A stretch of DNA of 52,103 bases from Arthrospiribacter ruber. Lineage in GTDB: Bacteria > Bacteroidota > Bacteroidia > Cytophagales > Cyclobacteriaceae. Location of the stretch: the NCBI RefSeq assembly GCF_019343195.1, contig NZ_RPHB01000015.1:1-52103 (forward strand), written 5' to 3'. Below the pieces are notes generated by a model. It did not search any database, had not been told where the DNA came from, and saw nothing but the letters and a program-made list of their open reading frames with translations. Both the position numbers and the translations under genes were made by a program. Below are positions 42,688 through 50,947 of this stretch, in pieces (the first letter of the stretch is position 1; the number at the start of each line of letters is the position of its first letter).

Positions 42688-43641
42688 TTAGCTTTCAGCT
42701 GCTGCAAAGGAATGCTTTCCGATCAATCGGGCTATTGCTCCTTCTTTCAAAGCATAATTGCTACAGGTGAGGGCAGTCACGGGTACAAGCTGAAGGATAT
42801 ATTTGATCAGGCAGGAGGCTACTACAATCATGTCTACCCTCATCGGGATCATACCTGGTATTTTGAGTCTCTCAGCTTTATTCAATGTGAGGAGTTTTTC
42901 TGCAATAATTTCAAAAGACGCTACGGGCAATTCAAAAACCTGCTGTTTTTTATTTTTTTCCTGATGTAAGGATTGAAAATAAATATCAGTCAGGGTATCA
43001 AATGTTCCTGATGCACCTACCAAAGCTGTTGGCTTAAATTGTTCAATTGCATATCTAAGGTCAGCTAATTTTTCTTCCAAGTAAAAAGTCAGATTTTCTG
43101 TCTCCTCAGTAAGTATGGGATCATGATAATGGAAAAGATCTAACATCCTCTGTCCGCCTATTTCAAAACTTTTTCTCCAAAACGCTTCTTGTGCAGTACC
43201 TATTATAAATTCTACTGAGCCACCGCCAATGTCCATCATCAGTGAGGTCTGTCCATTCAATGAGCCACTGAACCTGATACCTTCATAAATCATCAAAGCT
43301 TCCTCATCACCGTCAATGACATTGACTTTTATATCAAACTTATCTTTGATTTCCTCAACAAAGGCAGGACCATTGGTGGCATTTCTTACAGCGCTTGTGG
43401 CAAAGGCAAAAACATTTATTATCCCCTCACCATCGATCATGTTTCTGAAATGCCTAATGGTGTGAAAAGCTCTTTTTTGGGCTTCGGGATGTATAGTGTT
43501 ATGAGTAATACCTCCCTGACCTATTTTTACAGGGATTTTTTCTTTGAAAATAGTTTCAAATCTATCCTCATACAAATTGACCAATAGCAAATGAAAAGTA
43601 TTGGTACCCATGTCAATTATTGCTGCCTTATTGGGGTTCAT
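42688..43641 (-). CDS. Ppx/GppA family phosphatase
   Basis: The 317-residue protein is an exopolyphosphatase/guanosine pentaphosphate phosphatase of the ASKHA fold. Phosphate-binding motifs are AAIIDMGTNTFHLLLVN (6-22) and MMDIGGGSVEFIIG (about 139-152). It would hydrolyse polyphosphate or pppGpp. I start at MNPNKAAIID; the frame continues 51 codons upstream to 43794 but that stretch is not family sequence and overlaps the region facing the carboxylase gene. It is first of three minus-strand genes and divergent from the carboxylase gene. Confidence 0.93.
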   Translation of the reverse strand: MNPNKAAIIDMGTNTFHLLLVNLYEDRFETIFKEKIPVKIGQGGITHNTIHPEAQKRAFHTIRHFRNMIDGEGIINVFAFATSAVRNATNGPAFVEEIKDKFDIKVNVIDGDEEALMIYEGIRFSGSLNGQTSLMMDIGGGSVEFIIGTAQEAFWRKSFEIGGQRMLDLFHYHDPILTEETENLTFYLEEKLADLRYAIEQFKPTALVGASGTFDTLTDIYFQSLHQEKNKKQQVFELPVASFEIIAEKLLTLNKAERLKIPGMIPMRVDMIVVASCLIKYILQLVPVTALTCSNYALKEGAIARLIGKHSFAAAES

Positions 43642-43721
43642 TTTTAGCCCTAAATTTTGGTTGTGCGAATATAGAAAGTTTATGGTAAAACCATGGAGGT
43701 GACTGTTTTTATATTCCGATC

Positions 43722-43747
43722 GTACGAATAAACTGACGTATTTGTAC
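43722..43747. promoter_or_regulatory. Inverted repeat between divergent ppx and carboxylase genes
   Basis: GTACGAATA and TATTTGTAC form an inverted repeat with one mismatch and an eight-base gap. It lies near the middle of the 167-base divergent promoter region. It could be an operator; no known regulator motif is matched. Confidence 0.3.
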
Positions 43748-43808
43748 AAAAATTTTCTCCCTATGAAGTGCCTGACTATATTTGAGACAACCAAATAACT
43801 TTAGATAC

Positions 43809-45392
43809 ATGGACAGTAGTATAAAGGGAGTGTACACTTTGCCCAGCAATGAAGATAAAATCAATCTGCTCAAGAAGAAAAATGAAGAAGCTTTACAAGG
43901 AGGTGGGGCCAAAAGAATAGAAGCACAGCATAATAAAGGCAAACTTACAGCAAGGGAAAGAATCCATTTTTTACTTGATGAAGGTACTTTTCAGGAGATA
44001 GACAAATTTGTTATGCACAGGGCCAAAGATTTTGGCTTGGATAAAGAGCATTACCTTGGTGATGGAGTAGTGACAGGCTATGGTGAAATCAGCGGAAGGT
44101 TGGTATATGTATATTCTCAGGACTTTACGGTTTTTGGAGGATCATTGTCTGAGACCCATGCAGAAAAAATCTGCAAGATCATGGATATGGCCATGAAAAA
44201 CGGAGCCCCTGTAATTGGATTGAATGATTCCGGAGGGGCGAGAATCCAGGAAGGTGTAGTCTCTTTAGGGGGGTATGCAGATATTTTTTATAGAAATACC
44301 CTTGCATCAGGAGTAGTACCTCAGATTTCAGCTATCATGGGGCCATGTGCTGGTGGAGCAGTATACTCTCCGGCAATCACAGATTTCATCATGATGGTCG
44401 AAAATACCTCATATATGTTTGTCACCGGACCAAACGTAGTTAAGACTGTTACCCAGGAAACCGTAACTGCGGAGGAATTGGGAGGTGCCAGCACGCACAG
44501 CACCAAAAGTGGAGTGACTCATTTTTCATGTGCCAATGAATTGGATTGCATCAATCATATCAAGCAACTTTTGAGCTACATACCCCAAAATTGTGAAGAT
44601 GATGCTCCCAGGTATGAATATGAATTAAAGGAAGACGAAACCCGTGAGGTTATGGATAAAATAATTCCTGAAAATCCTAATCACCCTTACGACATGCGCG
44701 AAGTAATTGATGGGATTGTGGATGAAAGTTCTTTCTTCGAAGTACATAAAAATTATGCAGACAATATTGTAGTTGGGTTTGCCAGGTTAGCAGGAAGAAG
44801 TATTGGAATTGTCGGTAATCAGCCCCAATCCTTGGCAGGCGTGCTGGACAATGATGCTTCTATCAAAGCTGCAAGGTTTGTCCGTTTTTGTGATTCATTC
44901 AATGTTCCGCTTTTGGTGTTGGTGGATGTTCCAGGTTTTTTGCCTGGCACAGATCAAGAGTGGAACGGAATTATTGTCAATGGAGCAAAATTACTTTATG
45001 CATTTTCAGAAGCCACAGTTCCAAGAGTGACAGTCATCACCCGCAAAGCTTATGGTGGTGCCTATGATGTCATGAATTCCAAACATATTGGGGCAGACTT
45101 GAATTTTGCTTGGCCTACAGCCGAAATTGCTGTGATGGGCGCCAAAGGAGCTGCAGAGATTATTTTTAAAAGGGAAATTGCCGAAGCGGACGACCGTGAT
45201 GAAAAACTCCAGGAAAAAATAGATGAATACACTGCCAAGTTTGCCAATCCTTATCGAGCGGCCCATAGAGGGTTTATTGATGAGGTCATCATGCCATCCG
45301 AAACCAGAGAGAAATTAATTAAAGCCTATAAAATGCTTGAAAACAAAGTGGATAAATTACCTAGGAAAAAGCATGGGAATATACCTCTTTAG
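43809..45392 (+). CDS. Acyl-CoA carboxylase beta subunit (carboxyltransferase, propionyl-CoA type)
   Basis: The 527-residue subunit transfers CO2 from biotin to an acyl-CoA, usually propionyl-CoA giving methylmalonyl-CoA. Both crotonase-type halves are present: the acyl-CoA site [14 protein letters not shown] (about 140-153) and [12 protein letters not shown] in the N-half, and the carboxybiotin site with [13 protein letters not shown] and [12 protein letters not shown] in the C-half. The biotin carboxylase and biotin-carrier subunits are not adjacent. I start at [12 protein letters not shown]; the nine earlier codons are not conserved. Its stop codon overlaps a heptad repeat. Confidence 0.95.
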   Translation: MDSSIKGVYTLPSNEDKINLLKKKNEEALQGGGAKRIEAQHNKGKLTARERIHFLLDEGTFQEIDKFVMHRAKDFGLDKEHYLGDGVVTGYGEISGRLVYVYSQDFTVFGGSLSETHAEKICKIMDMAMKNGAPVIGLNDSGGARIQEGVVSLGGYADIFYRNTLASGVVPQISAIMGPCAGGAVYSPAITDFIMMVENTSYMFVTGPNVVKTVTQETVTAEELGGASTHSTKSGVTHFSCANELDCINHIKQLLSYIPQNCEDDAPRYEYELKEDETREVMDKIIPENPNHPYDMREVIDGIVDESSFFEVHKNYADNIVVGFARLAGRSIGIVGNQPQSLAGVLDNDASIKAARFVRFCDSFNVPLLVLVDVPGFLPGTDQEWNGIIVNGAKLLYAFSEATVPRVTVITRKAYGGAYDVMNSKHIGADLNFAWPTAEIAVMGAKGAAEIIFKREIAEADDRDEKLQEKIDEYTAKFANPYRAAHRGFIDEVIMPSETREKLIKAYKMLENKVDKLPRKKHGNIPL

Positions 45393-45438
45393 TCTATGGT
45401 CTATAGTCTTTAGCTCATAGTCAAGGGTCTACAGCTTT
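45390..45438. repeat. 7-bp tandem repeat upstream of the four-helix-bundle gene
   Basis: Heptads in register are TAGTCTA, TGGTCTA, TAGTCTT, TAGCTCA, TAGTCAA, GGGTCTA and CAGCTTT. The first unit contains the stop codon of the carboxylase gene. The unit differs from the AGAGTCA type but shares GTC(T/A)A. Confidence 0.75.
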
Positions 45439-45474
45439 TCTCAACCAGCTTCTTTTGAAATTTACTATACATTT

Positions 45475-45831
45475 ATGGCCTATAAATTTGAAAACCTGAA
45501 AGTTTGGCAAAAAGCAATGGAATTGAATGATGAGATATTTAAAATTTCGAAAGGATTTCCAATTGAGGAAAGATTTAATCTTATCTCACAAACTCGTCGG
45601 GCAGCTGATTCCATTGTCCTGAATATTGCTGAAGGTAGTACTAGTCAAAGTAATCCTGAGTTTACAAGATTCTTAGGGTATTCAATACGCTCGGTGGTGG
45701 AGGTGGCTTGTGCATTATTTATTGCAAAACGTAGAGGCTACATAGGAGATAATGAATTTACCTATTTATATAATTTTACAGAGGAATTAGTTAAAATGCT
45801 ACAGGCACTCAAAGCCAAACTAAAAGATTGA
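45475..45831 (+). CDS. Four-helix-bundle protein (S23/23S rRNA IVP family)
   Basis: The 118-residue protein is a member of the S23 / intervening-sequence protein family. Signatures are FENLKVWQKAMEL (5-17), FPIEERFNLISQTRRAA (about 28-44) and SIVLNIAEGSTS (about 46-57), followed by two more amphipathic helices. Relatives are encoded inside 23S rRNA intervening sequences in Leptospira and others, and the Avd protein of diversity-generating retroelements has the same pentameric fold, binding nucleic acid. Here the gene is free-standing, but 7-bp repeat arrays lie on both sides. No reverse transcriptase is nearby. Its function is unknown. Confidence 0.92.
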   Translation: MAYKFENLKVWQKAMELNDEIFKISKGFPIEERFNLISQTRRAADSIVLNIAEGSTSQSNPEFTRFLGYSIRSVVEVACALFIAKRRGYIGDNEFTYLYNFTEELVKMLQALKAKLKD

Positions 45832-45858
45832 ATTAACATTACCTATTGAAGATTAATT

Positions 45859-45893
45859 GGGCTAAAGCTATGGGCTATGGTCTATGGACAAAA
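45859..45893. repeat. 7-bp tandem repeat downstream of the four-helix-bundle gene
   Basis: Heptads in register are GGGCTAA, AGCTATG, GGCTATG, GTCTATG and GACAAAA. The CTATGG word also occurs in the upstream array at 45390. An in-frame ATG (45884) of the M42 gene lies in the array and is probably not the real start. Confidence 0.7.
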
Positions 45894-45901
45894 AAAGGAA
45901 A

Positions 45902-46984
45902 ATGAAAAACAATAACTCAAAGGTTTCTAAAGTCTTTCTCCACACCTACCTCAACAACGCCTCCCCAACTGGTTTTGAGGCGTCTGGCCAGCAGATCTGG
46001 CTGGATTATATCAAACCATATGTAGATACTCATTTCACAGATCAATACGGGACTGCTGTAGGGGTGATCAATCCGGATGAGAATTTCAAGGTAGTCATTG
46101 AGGCGCATGCCGATGAAATTTCATGGTTTGTCAATTATATTACTCCTGAGGGATACATCTATGTTCGCAGAAACGGAGGCTCAGACCATATGATTGCACC
46201 TTCCATGCGTGTTAATATCCACACCGATAAGGGAATGATTCCAGGCGTTTTTGGATGGCCGGCCATTCATGTCAGAAAAGATGGAAAAGAAGAGGCGCCG
46301 ACTCTGGACAATATTTTTATAGATGTGGGGGCAAGGACAAAGGAGGAAGTAGATGAAATGGGTATTCATGTCGGATGTGTCATCACTTTCAAAGACGAGC
46401 TACAGGAGCTGAACGGGAAGTTCTATTCTGGCAGAGCTTTGGATAACAGGATCGGGGGCTATATGATTGCCCAAGTGGCCAAAAAAATAAAAGAATCAGG
46501 AAGTAAACTTCCCTTTGGGCTGTATATAGTCAATGCGGTGCAAGAAGAAATTGGTCTACGGGGAGCAGAAATGATTGCAGCGAGAATAAAACCCAATGTT
46601 GCCATCATCACAGATGTTTGCCACGATACCACGGCACCTATGTACAACAAGAATGTCAGCGGTGATCAGGTTGCCGGAAAGGGACCTGTTTTGACCTATG
46701 GGGCAGCAGTACACAAAAAATTGCTTGACCTGATCATAGCAAGCGCCAAAAAGAACGAAATTCCTTTTCAAAGGGCCGCAGCTTCCAGGAGTACAGGGAC
46801 GGATACAGATGCATTTGCCTATTCCAACGAGGGAGTTCCATCAGCTCTGATCTCATTGCCCTTGAAATACATGCATACCACGGTGGAAACCGCCAGTAAA
46901 GATGATATTGAACAAGTGATTGAGTTGATGTATCGGTTTTTACTTGACTTTGACCCTTCTTATGATTTTAGATACGTGGTATAG
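45902..46984 (+). CDS. M42 family metallopeptidase (aminopeptidase)
   Basis: The 360-residue enzyme belongs to the dinuclear-metal M42 aminopeptidases, which form large oligomeric particles and trim peptides in the cytoplasm. Metal-binding and catalytic motifs are EAHADEISWFV (His and Asp), GRALDNRIGGYM, VNAVQEEIGLRGAE (catalytic Glu pair), ITDVCHDTT and the C-terminal MHTTVE. No signal peptide is seen. I use the ATG of MKNNNSKVSKV; six more codons are open upstream but begin inside a repeat. Some relatives were once labelled endoglucanases, which the sequence does not support. Confidence 0.94.
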   Translation: MKNNNSKVSKVFLHTYLNNASPTGFEASGQQIWLDYIKPYVDTHFTDQYGTAVGVINPDENFKVVIEAHADEISWFVNYITPEGYIYVRRNGGSDHMIAPSMRVNIHTDKGMIPGVFGWPAIHVRKDGKEEAPTLDNIFIDVGARTKEEVDEMGIHVGCVITFKDELQELNGKFYSGRALDNRIGGYMIAQVAKKIKESGSKLPFGLYIVNAVQEEIGLRGAEMIAARIKPNVAIITDVCHDTTAPMYNKNVSGDQVAGKGPVLTYGAAVHKKLLDLIIASAKKNEIPFQRAAASRSTGTDTDAFAYSNEGVPSALISLPLKYMHTTVETASKDDIEQVIELMYRFLLDFDPSYDFRYVV

Positions 46985-47052
46985 AAGAGAGAGGCAAGAG
47001 GCCGGATACGAGAAGCGAGAGATGAGAAGCAAGAGTTAAAAATGAAGAGTCA
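46983..47052. repeat. 7-bp tandem repeat after the M42 gene (ten units)
   Basis: Ten heptads stay in register: AGAAGAG, AGAGGCA, AGAGGCC, GGATACG, AGAAGCG, AGAGATG, AGAAGCA, AGAGTTA, AAAATGA and AGAGTCA. The consensus AGA(A/G)(G/T)CA equals that of the arrays at 1027 and 5395. The array starts at the stop codon of the M42 gene. Confidence 0.8.
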
Positions 47053-47135
47053 AATTGTTTCAGGGCATCATTAAAAGATTCATCCAATTACTGACCACTA
47101 ATCCTGCTTTGTTAGGTAAGGATATGACAAAAAAA

Positions 47136-47200
47136 ACTTGCCAGGTTTCTATATGAAATGATAAAAAATAAATCTGTTTTGGCTTATAAACCTGGCAGGT
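47136..47200. repeat. Widely spaced palindrome (GCCAGGTTT / AAACCTGGC)
   Basis: ACTTGCCAGGTTT at 47136 and AAACCTGGCAGGT at 47188 are nearly perfect inverted repeats 39 bases apart. This type of palindrome (CCTGGCAGGT) is common between Bacteroidota genes and may terminate transcription of the M42 gene. Nothing else is recognised in the 46985-47262 gap. Confidence 0.55.
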
Positions 47201-47262
47201 TAGACCTGATCTGCTAGTTTGACTAAGTAAGACTGATCACTATTCACCAGAACATTCTTTCC

Positions 47263-48027
47263 ATGCCTTTCTTTATCGACCAAATGAACCGGAGGATCGA
47301 AATTCCCAAGCGGCCACAGCGCATTATTTCGCTGGTGCCTTCACAGACGGAGTTGTTGGTAGACTTGGGTTTAGAAAAAGAGCTCGTAGGGGTGACAAAG
47401 TTTTGTGTTCATCCCAAGGGGCTTAAAAAGCAAAAAACCATCATGGGAGGTACTAAAAATTTTCATTTGGATAAAATTGAGGCGCTTCAACCCGATCTGA
47501 TTATCGGCAATAAAGAGGAAAACTACCAAGAGGGAATAGAGCTTTTAGAAAAGAAATATCCCGTTTGGATGAGTGATATCTATACCTTGGAGGATGCCTT
47601 GGAGATGATGAGGGGAATAGGGGAGATTACCGGAACTTCAGATAGGGCCGACCAATTGATTCGAGAGGTAAATCGAAGTTTTAATTTCCAGCCATTGAAA
47701 AAGGGAAGCGCGGTATATTTAATTTGGAAAGACCCTTTAATGGCAGTAGGTAAAAATACCTTTGTTGATGACATCATAAGAAGGTGTGGGTTTTTAAATT
47801 TAATAAATCAAACCAGGTATCCGGAAGTTGATCTGGATTTTCTCAAGTCTTTATCAATTGATTATCTATTGTTAAGTTCTGAGCCTTTTCCTTTTAAAGA
47901 AAAGCATAGAAAGGAATTTTTGGAGTGTTTTCCGGGAACCAAAGTTATAATCGTGGATGGGGAGATGTTTTCATGGTACGGAAGCCGCTTGATCAAAGCA
48001 GGTAATTATTTAAAAACTGTACAATGA
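47263..48027 (+). CDS. BtuF-like helical-backbone metal/cobalamin receptor, no signal peptide
   Basis: The 254-residue protein has the class III periplasmic-binding fold. PQRIISLVPSQTELLVDLGL (18-37) and VGVTKFCVHP are the hallmarks of vitamin B12 and siderophore receptors, and LQPDLIIGNKEEN lies in the middle. It lacks a signal peptide or lipobox, so it appears cytoplasmic; such short Bacteroidota members exist, with unknown role. No ABC permease or ATPase gene is adjacent. A missing upstream start is unlikely, since the ATG at 47263 opens the typical first strand. Confidence 0.85.
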   Translation: MPFFIDQMNRRIEIPKRPQRIISLVPSQTELLVDLGLEKELVGVTKFCVHPKGLKKQKTIMGGTKNFHLDKIEALQPDLIIGNKEENYQEGIELLEKKYPVWMSDIYTLEDALEMMRGIGEITGTSDRADQLIREVNRSFNFQPLKKGSAVYLIWKDPLMAVGKNTFVDDIIRRCGFLNLINQTRYPEVDLDFLKSLSIDYLLLSSEPFPFKEKHRKEFLECFPGTKVIIVDGEMFSWYGSRLIKAGNYLKTVQ

Positions 48028-48043
48028 AAGGAAGAATGTTCCG

Positions 48044-48078
48044 TTTGTAAAAATATTAAAGATTGGAGAGTACTTTTG
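48044..48078 (+). promoter_or_regulatory. Candidate promoter of the Gfo-DUF1080 operon
   Basis: TACTTTTG at 48071-48078 matches the TAnnTTTG -7 element. TTTG at 48044-48047 could be the -33 element, though the 23-base spacing is long. The leader would be about 45 bases. Confidence 0.45.
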
Positions 48079-48131
48079 TGAAAAAATTAATTAACTTTTG
48101 AGCTCTAACTCAATTAACCTAAAGTAAAGCC

Positions 48132-49484
48132 ATGAAGAAACTTAGAAGGGACTTTTTGAAAAAGCTAGGCGTCACAGGAGCCGCAGCAGCATTTGGTCCA
48201 TTGGCATTTTCCAATGAAGTGCAAGCCAAGAACTTTCTGGAAAGACCCGAATTACTTGGAAGTGAAACGCCGGATTCCACTATCAAACTCGCACTTATAG
48301 GTGCAGGGATTATGGGCATTGAAGATACAAATTCCGCATTGCGTCATCAAAATGTCGAGTTGGTTGCCGTTTGTGACCTATTCAAAGGAAGACTTGATTC
48401 TGCGAAGCAACGTTGGGGGGATCATTTATTTGTTACCCAGGACCATAAAGAAATACTGAAGAGGTCAGATGTAGATGCTGTAATTATAGCCACATCCGAT
48501 CATTGGCACAAGCAGATCAGTATTGATGCATTGAATGCAGGGAAGCATGTGTATTGTGAAAAACCCATGGTACATTCTGTCAAAGAAGGCATGGATGTGA
48601 TTGATGCTTGGAAAAAATCAGGCAAGGTAATGATCGTCGGAAGCCAAGGTGTTTCCTCGCTTGGAAATGAAAAAGCAAAAGAACTTTTAGCAGAAGGTGC
48701 TATCGGAGATATTGTATATGCTGAAGGTTTTTGGGCCAGGATGTCACCGGAAGGTGCTTGGCAATATGCGATACCAAAAGAAGGCAACGAACAGACTGTA
48801 GATTGGAAGCGGTATGTTTCCAATACAAAAAGCAGGGATTGGGATCCCTTAAGATTTTTTAGATGGAGAAATTACCTCGATTATGGTACAGGGATGTCAG
48901 GAGATTTGTTTGTACATCTTTTTTCCAGTCTTCACTTTATTACTGATTCATACGGCCCTGAGAAAATATCCGCTATGGGCGGCCTGAGGTATTGGAAAGA
49001 TGGTAGGGAGGTTCCTGATGTATTGCTTGGTACTTTCACTTATCCCGACACCGAACAGCACCCAGGGTTTAACCTGTCTTTAAGATGTAACTTTGTGGAT
49101 GGGACTAGTGGGACCACTTATCTGCGAATAGTAGGTACCAAAGGATCGATGGATGTAAAATGGGAGGAAGTAGTGGTAAAGATGAATCAGTCTATGACCT
49201 CAGATGATCCCTTTCTTCAGGAGCAGGCCAGATTGAGAGGAGAGACCGAAACCAGGGCAAGTATTTTGCCTCCCAAAGAGCTGGTGTATACTGCTCAGAG
49301 AAACTGGAAAGGAGCTCACTATGATCATTTTGGTAACTGGTTTCAGGCAATCCGAAATGGAGGTACTGTGGCTGAAGATCCGGTATTTGGCTTTAGAGCT
49401 GCAGCTCCTGCTCTTTTATGTAATGATAGTTATTTCCAAAATAAATTTATTCAATGGGATCCTGTAAATATGAAATTGGTATGA
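48132..49484 (+). CDS. Gfo/Idh/MocA family oxidoreductase, Tat-exported (glycoside 3-dehydrogenase-like)
   Basis: The 450-residue enzyme has a Tat-type N-terminus (LRRDFLKKLG, then TGAAAAFGPLAFS) and an NAD(P)-binding fold with GAGIMGIEDTNSALRH and LVAVCDLF. The catalytic EKP motif is YCEKPMVHS, and HDLFVHLF-like sequence (GDLFVHLFSSLHFI) carries the probable catalytic His. It overlaps by four bases (ATGA) the first of two DUF1080 genes. DUF1080 proteins are now called 3-keto-disaccharide hydrolases, so a role in oxidising glycosides to 3-keto sugars outside the cytoplasm is likely by context. It is the first gene of a three-gene operon. Confidence 0.92.
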   Translation: MKKLRRDFLKKLGVTGAAAAFGPLAFSNEVQAKNFLERPELLGSETPDSTIKLALIGAGIMGIEDTNSALRHQNVELVAVCDLFKGRLDSAKQRWGDHLFVTQDHKEILKRSDVDAVIIATSDHWHKQISIDALNAGKHVYCEKPMVHSVKEGMDVIDAWKKSGKVMIVGSQGVSSLGNEKAKELLAEGAIGDIVYAEGFWARMSPEGAWQYAIPKEGNEQTVDWKRYVSNTKSRDWDPLRFFRWRNYLDYGTGMSGDLFVHLFSSLHFITDSYGPEKISAMGGLRYWKDGREVPDVLLGTFTYPDTEQHPGFNLSLRCNFVDGTSGTTYLRIVGTKGSMDVKWEEVVVKMNQSMTSDDPFLQEQARLRGETETRASILPPKELVYTAQRNWKGAHYDHFGNWFQAIRNGGTVAEDPVFGFRAAAPALLCNDSYFQNKFIQWDPVNMKLV

Positions 49485-50242
49485 TAAAATCACGTCTTTA
49501 TTTAGGAATATTATTTTCTGGTCTTTTGTTGCTGAGTTGTAACCCGGATAAAGCCCGCGAGGAAATGGAAGAGGAAGAGGAGATTGTTATACCTGATAAT
49601 TCCCTAACGGAAAATGAAAAAGCTATTGGCTGGATGCTACTATTTGACGGTGAAGATCCTGCGGGCTGGAGAGCATTCAATGGAGAAGAATTTCCTGAGG
49701 GCTGGACAGTTGAAGATGGTGCCTTAAAAGCATTAGGAACTGGTGGTGATATTGGAGGTGATATTGTTTTTGCCCCAATGGATTTTGAGGAATTTGAAAT
49801 GGAGTTTACTTGGAAGATTGCTCCTGAAGGCAATAGTGGGGTATTTTATCATGTAGTAGAAGATCCAAAATACAAAGCACCATACGAAACCGGTCCTGAA
49901 TATCAAGTCATTGATCAGCTTGGCTTTCCCCAACCACTTGAAGATTGGCAATCCTTGGCCTCTGATTATGGAATGTATGCCGGCGATATAGAAGGTGTGG
50001 TCAAGCCTGCTGGAGAATGGAATACTTCCAGGATTGTTTTTACAAAAGATAAAGCAAGCTACTGGCTCAATGGTAAAAAGACTTTAGAGTTTGAACCTTA
50101 TTCTGAAGATTGGAAAGAACGAAGAAACAGCGGGAAATGGGATGATTTTCCCGATTACGCTACTACCAGAAGAGGACTGATTGCGTTGCAGGACCACGGT
50201 AGTGAAGCTTGGTTTAAAAATATTAAAATAAGACCCTTATGA
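49481..50242 (+). CDS. DUF1080 lipoprotein (3-keto-disaccharide hydrolase family)
   Basis: The 253-residue protein has a lipobox LLLSC (Cys20) and an acidic linker, then a DUF1080 jelly-roll domain. Family features are LLFDGEDPAGWRAFNGEEFP (start of the domain near residue 53), EGNSGVFYHV, PEYQVID and the C-terminal GLIALQDHGSEAWFKNIKIR. The ATG used overlaps the oxidoreductase stop in an ATGA; a start 27 bases upstream is unlikely. The family cleaves 3-keto-glycosides or processes related intermediates. It overlaps the second DUF1080 gene by four bases. Confidence 0.92.
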   Translation: MIKSRLYLGILFSGLLLLSCNPDKAREEMEEEEEIVIPDNSLTENEKAIGWMLLFDGEDPAGWRAFNGEEFPEGWTVEDGALKALGTGGDIGGDIVFAPMDFEEFEMEFTWKIAPEGNSGVFYHVVEDPKYKAPYETGPEYQVIDQLGFPQPLEDWQSLASDYGMYAGDIEGVVKPAGEWNTSRIVFTKDKASYWLNGKKTLEFEPYSEDWKERRNSGKWDDFPDYATTRRGLIALQDHGSEAWFKNIKIRPL

Positions 50243-50844
50243 AAAAAATAAACACATTGATAGCATTTGGAATTTGTCTGGCCCTTGGGTTTGCCTTTAT
50301 TCCCCCAAAAGAAATTAAATTATTTAACGGCAAAGATTTGAAAGGATGGGTAATCTATGGTACCGAAAAATGGTATGTAGAAGACGGTCTCCTTATTTCT
50401 GAAAGCGGTCCGGATAAGGATTATGGGTACCTAGGAACAAAAAAGAATTATAAAAATTTCGAATTGAACCTAGAGTTCAAACAAGAGGCAGATGGTAACA
50501 GCGGTGTTTTCATCAGGTCAACAGTAGATGGGGTTAAGGTGTCAGGCTGGCAGGTAGAGGTTGCTCCTCCTGGACACCATACAGGAGGTATTTATGAATC
50601 TTATGGGAGAGGTTGGCTGATTCAGCCTGAGGAGGAGAAAGATAAAGCACTTAAATTTGGCGATTGGAATAAGATGAAAATCATTGTTGAAGGCGATAGG
50701 GTAATATCTTATTTAAATGGAGTTGAAATGGTGGATTTTTCTGACCCAAAAATAGGTGAAGGTGAAGGTGGAATATTGCTTCAGATCCATGATGGAGGAG
50801 GGATTAAAGTCTATTGGAGAAATATTACTTTGAAACCTTTATAA
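50239..50844 (+). CDS. DUF1080 protein, short form
   Basis: The 201-residue protein has an N-terminal signal peptide (hydrophobic 6-22) without a clear lipobox Cys and one DUF1080 domain: IKLFNGKDLKGW (26-37), DGNSGVFIRS, GWQVEV, and the end GGILLQIHDGGGIKVYWRNI. It is shorter than its upstream paralogue and only distantly similar, so the pair may act on different bonds or at successive steps. It overlaps the preceding gene by four bases and ends the operon; two hairpins follow. Confidence 0.92.
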   Translation: MKKINTLIAFGICLALGFAFIPPKEIKLFNGKDLKGWVIYGTEKWYVEDGLLISESGPDKDYGYLGTKKNYKNFELNLEFKQEADGNSGVFIRSTVDGVKVSGWQVEVAPPGHHTGGIYESYGRGWLIQPEEEKDKALKFGDWNKMKIIVEGDRVISYLNGVEMVDFSDPKIGEGEGGILLQIHDGGGIKVYWRNITLKPL

Positions 50845-50895
50845 AGGTTTTTCAATTTGAGAAAGAAGTCCGGGTGCCCAATCCGGACTTTTTTA
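50833..50895 (+). terminator. Two consecutive hairpins ending the DUF1080 operon
   Basis: AAACCTTTATAAAGGTTTTT overlaps the stop codon. A second hairpin, AAGTCCGG...CCGGACTT followed by TTTTTT, lies at 50866-50895. The second is the stronger terminator and insulates the rRNA promoters that follow. Confidence 0.85.
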
Positions 50896-50947
50896 TTGAT
50901 GTCTGTCAGTTGTTTACCAAATTTCTCTGATTTTAAATCAAAGTGTA

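Noticed and set aside
42688-43794. Longer 368-residue form of the Ppx/GppA protein
   Set aside because: The first 51 codons do not look like protein of this family and occupy the divergent promoter region; the ATG at 43641 begins the conserved fold.
45475-45831. Diversity-generating retroelement with Avd
   Set aside because: Only the four-helix-bundle gene is present; there is no reverse transcriptase and no template/variable repeat pair.
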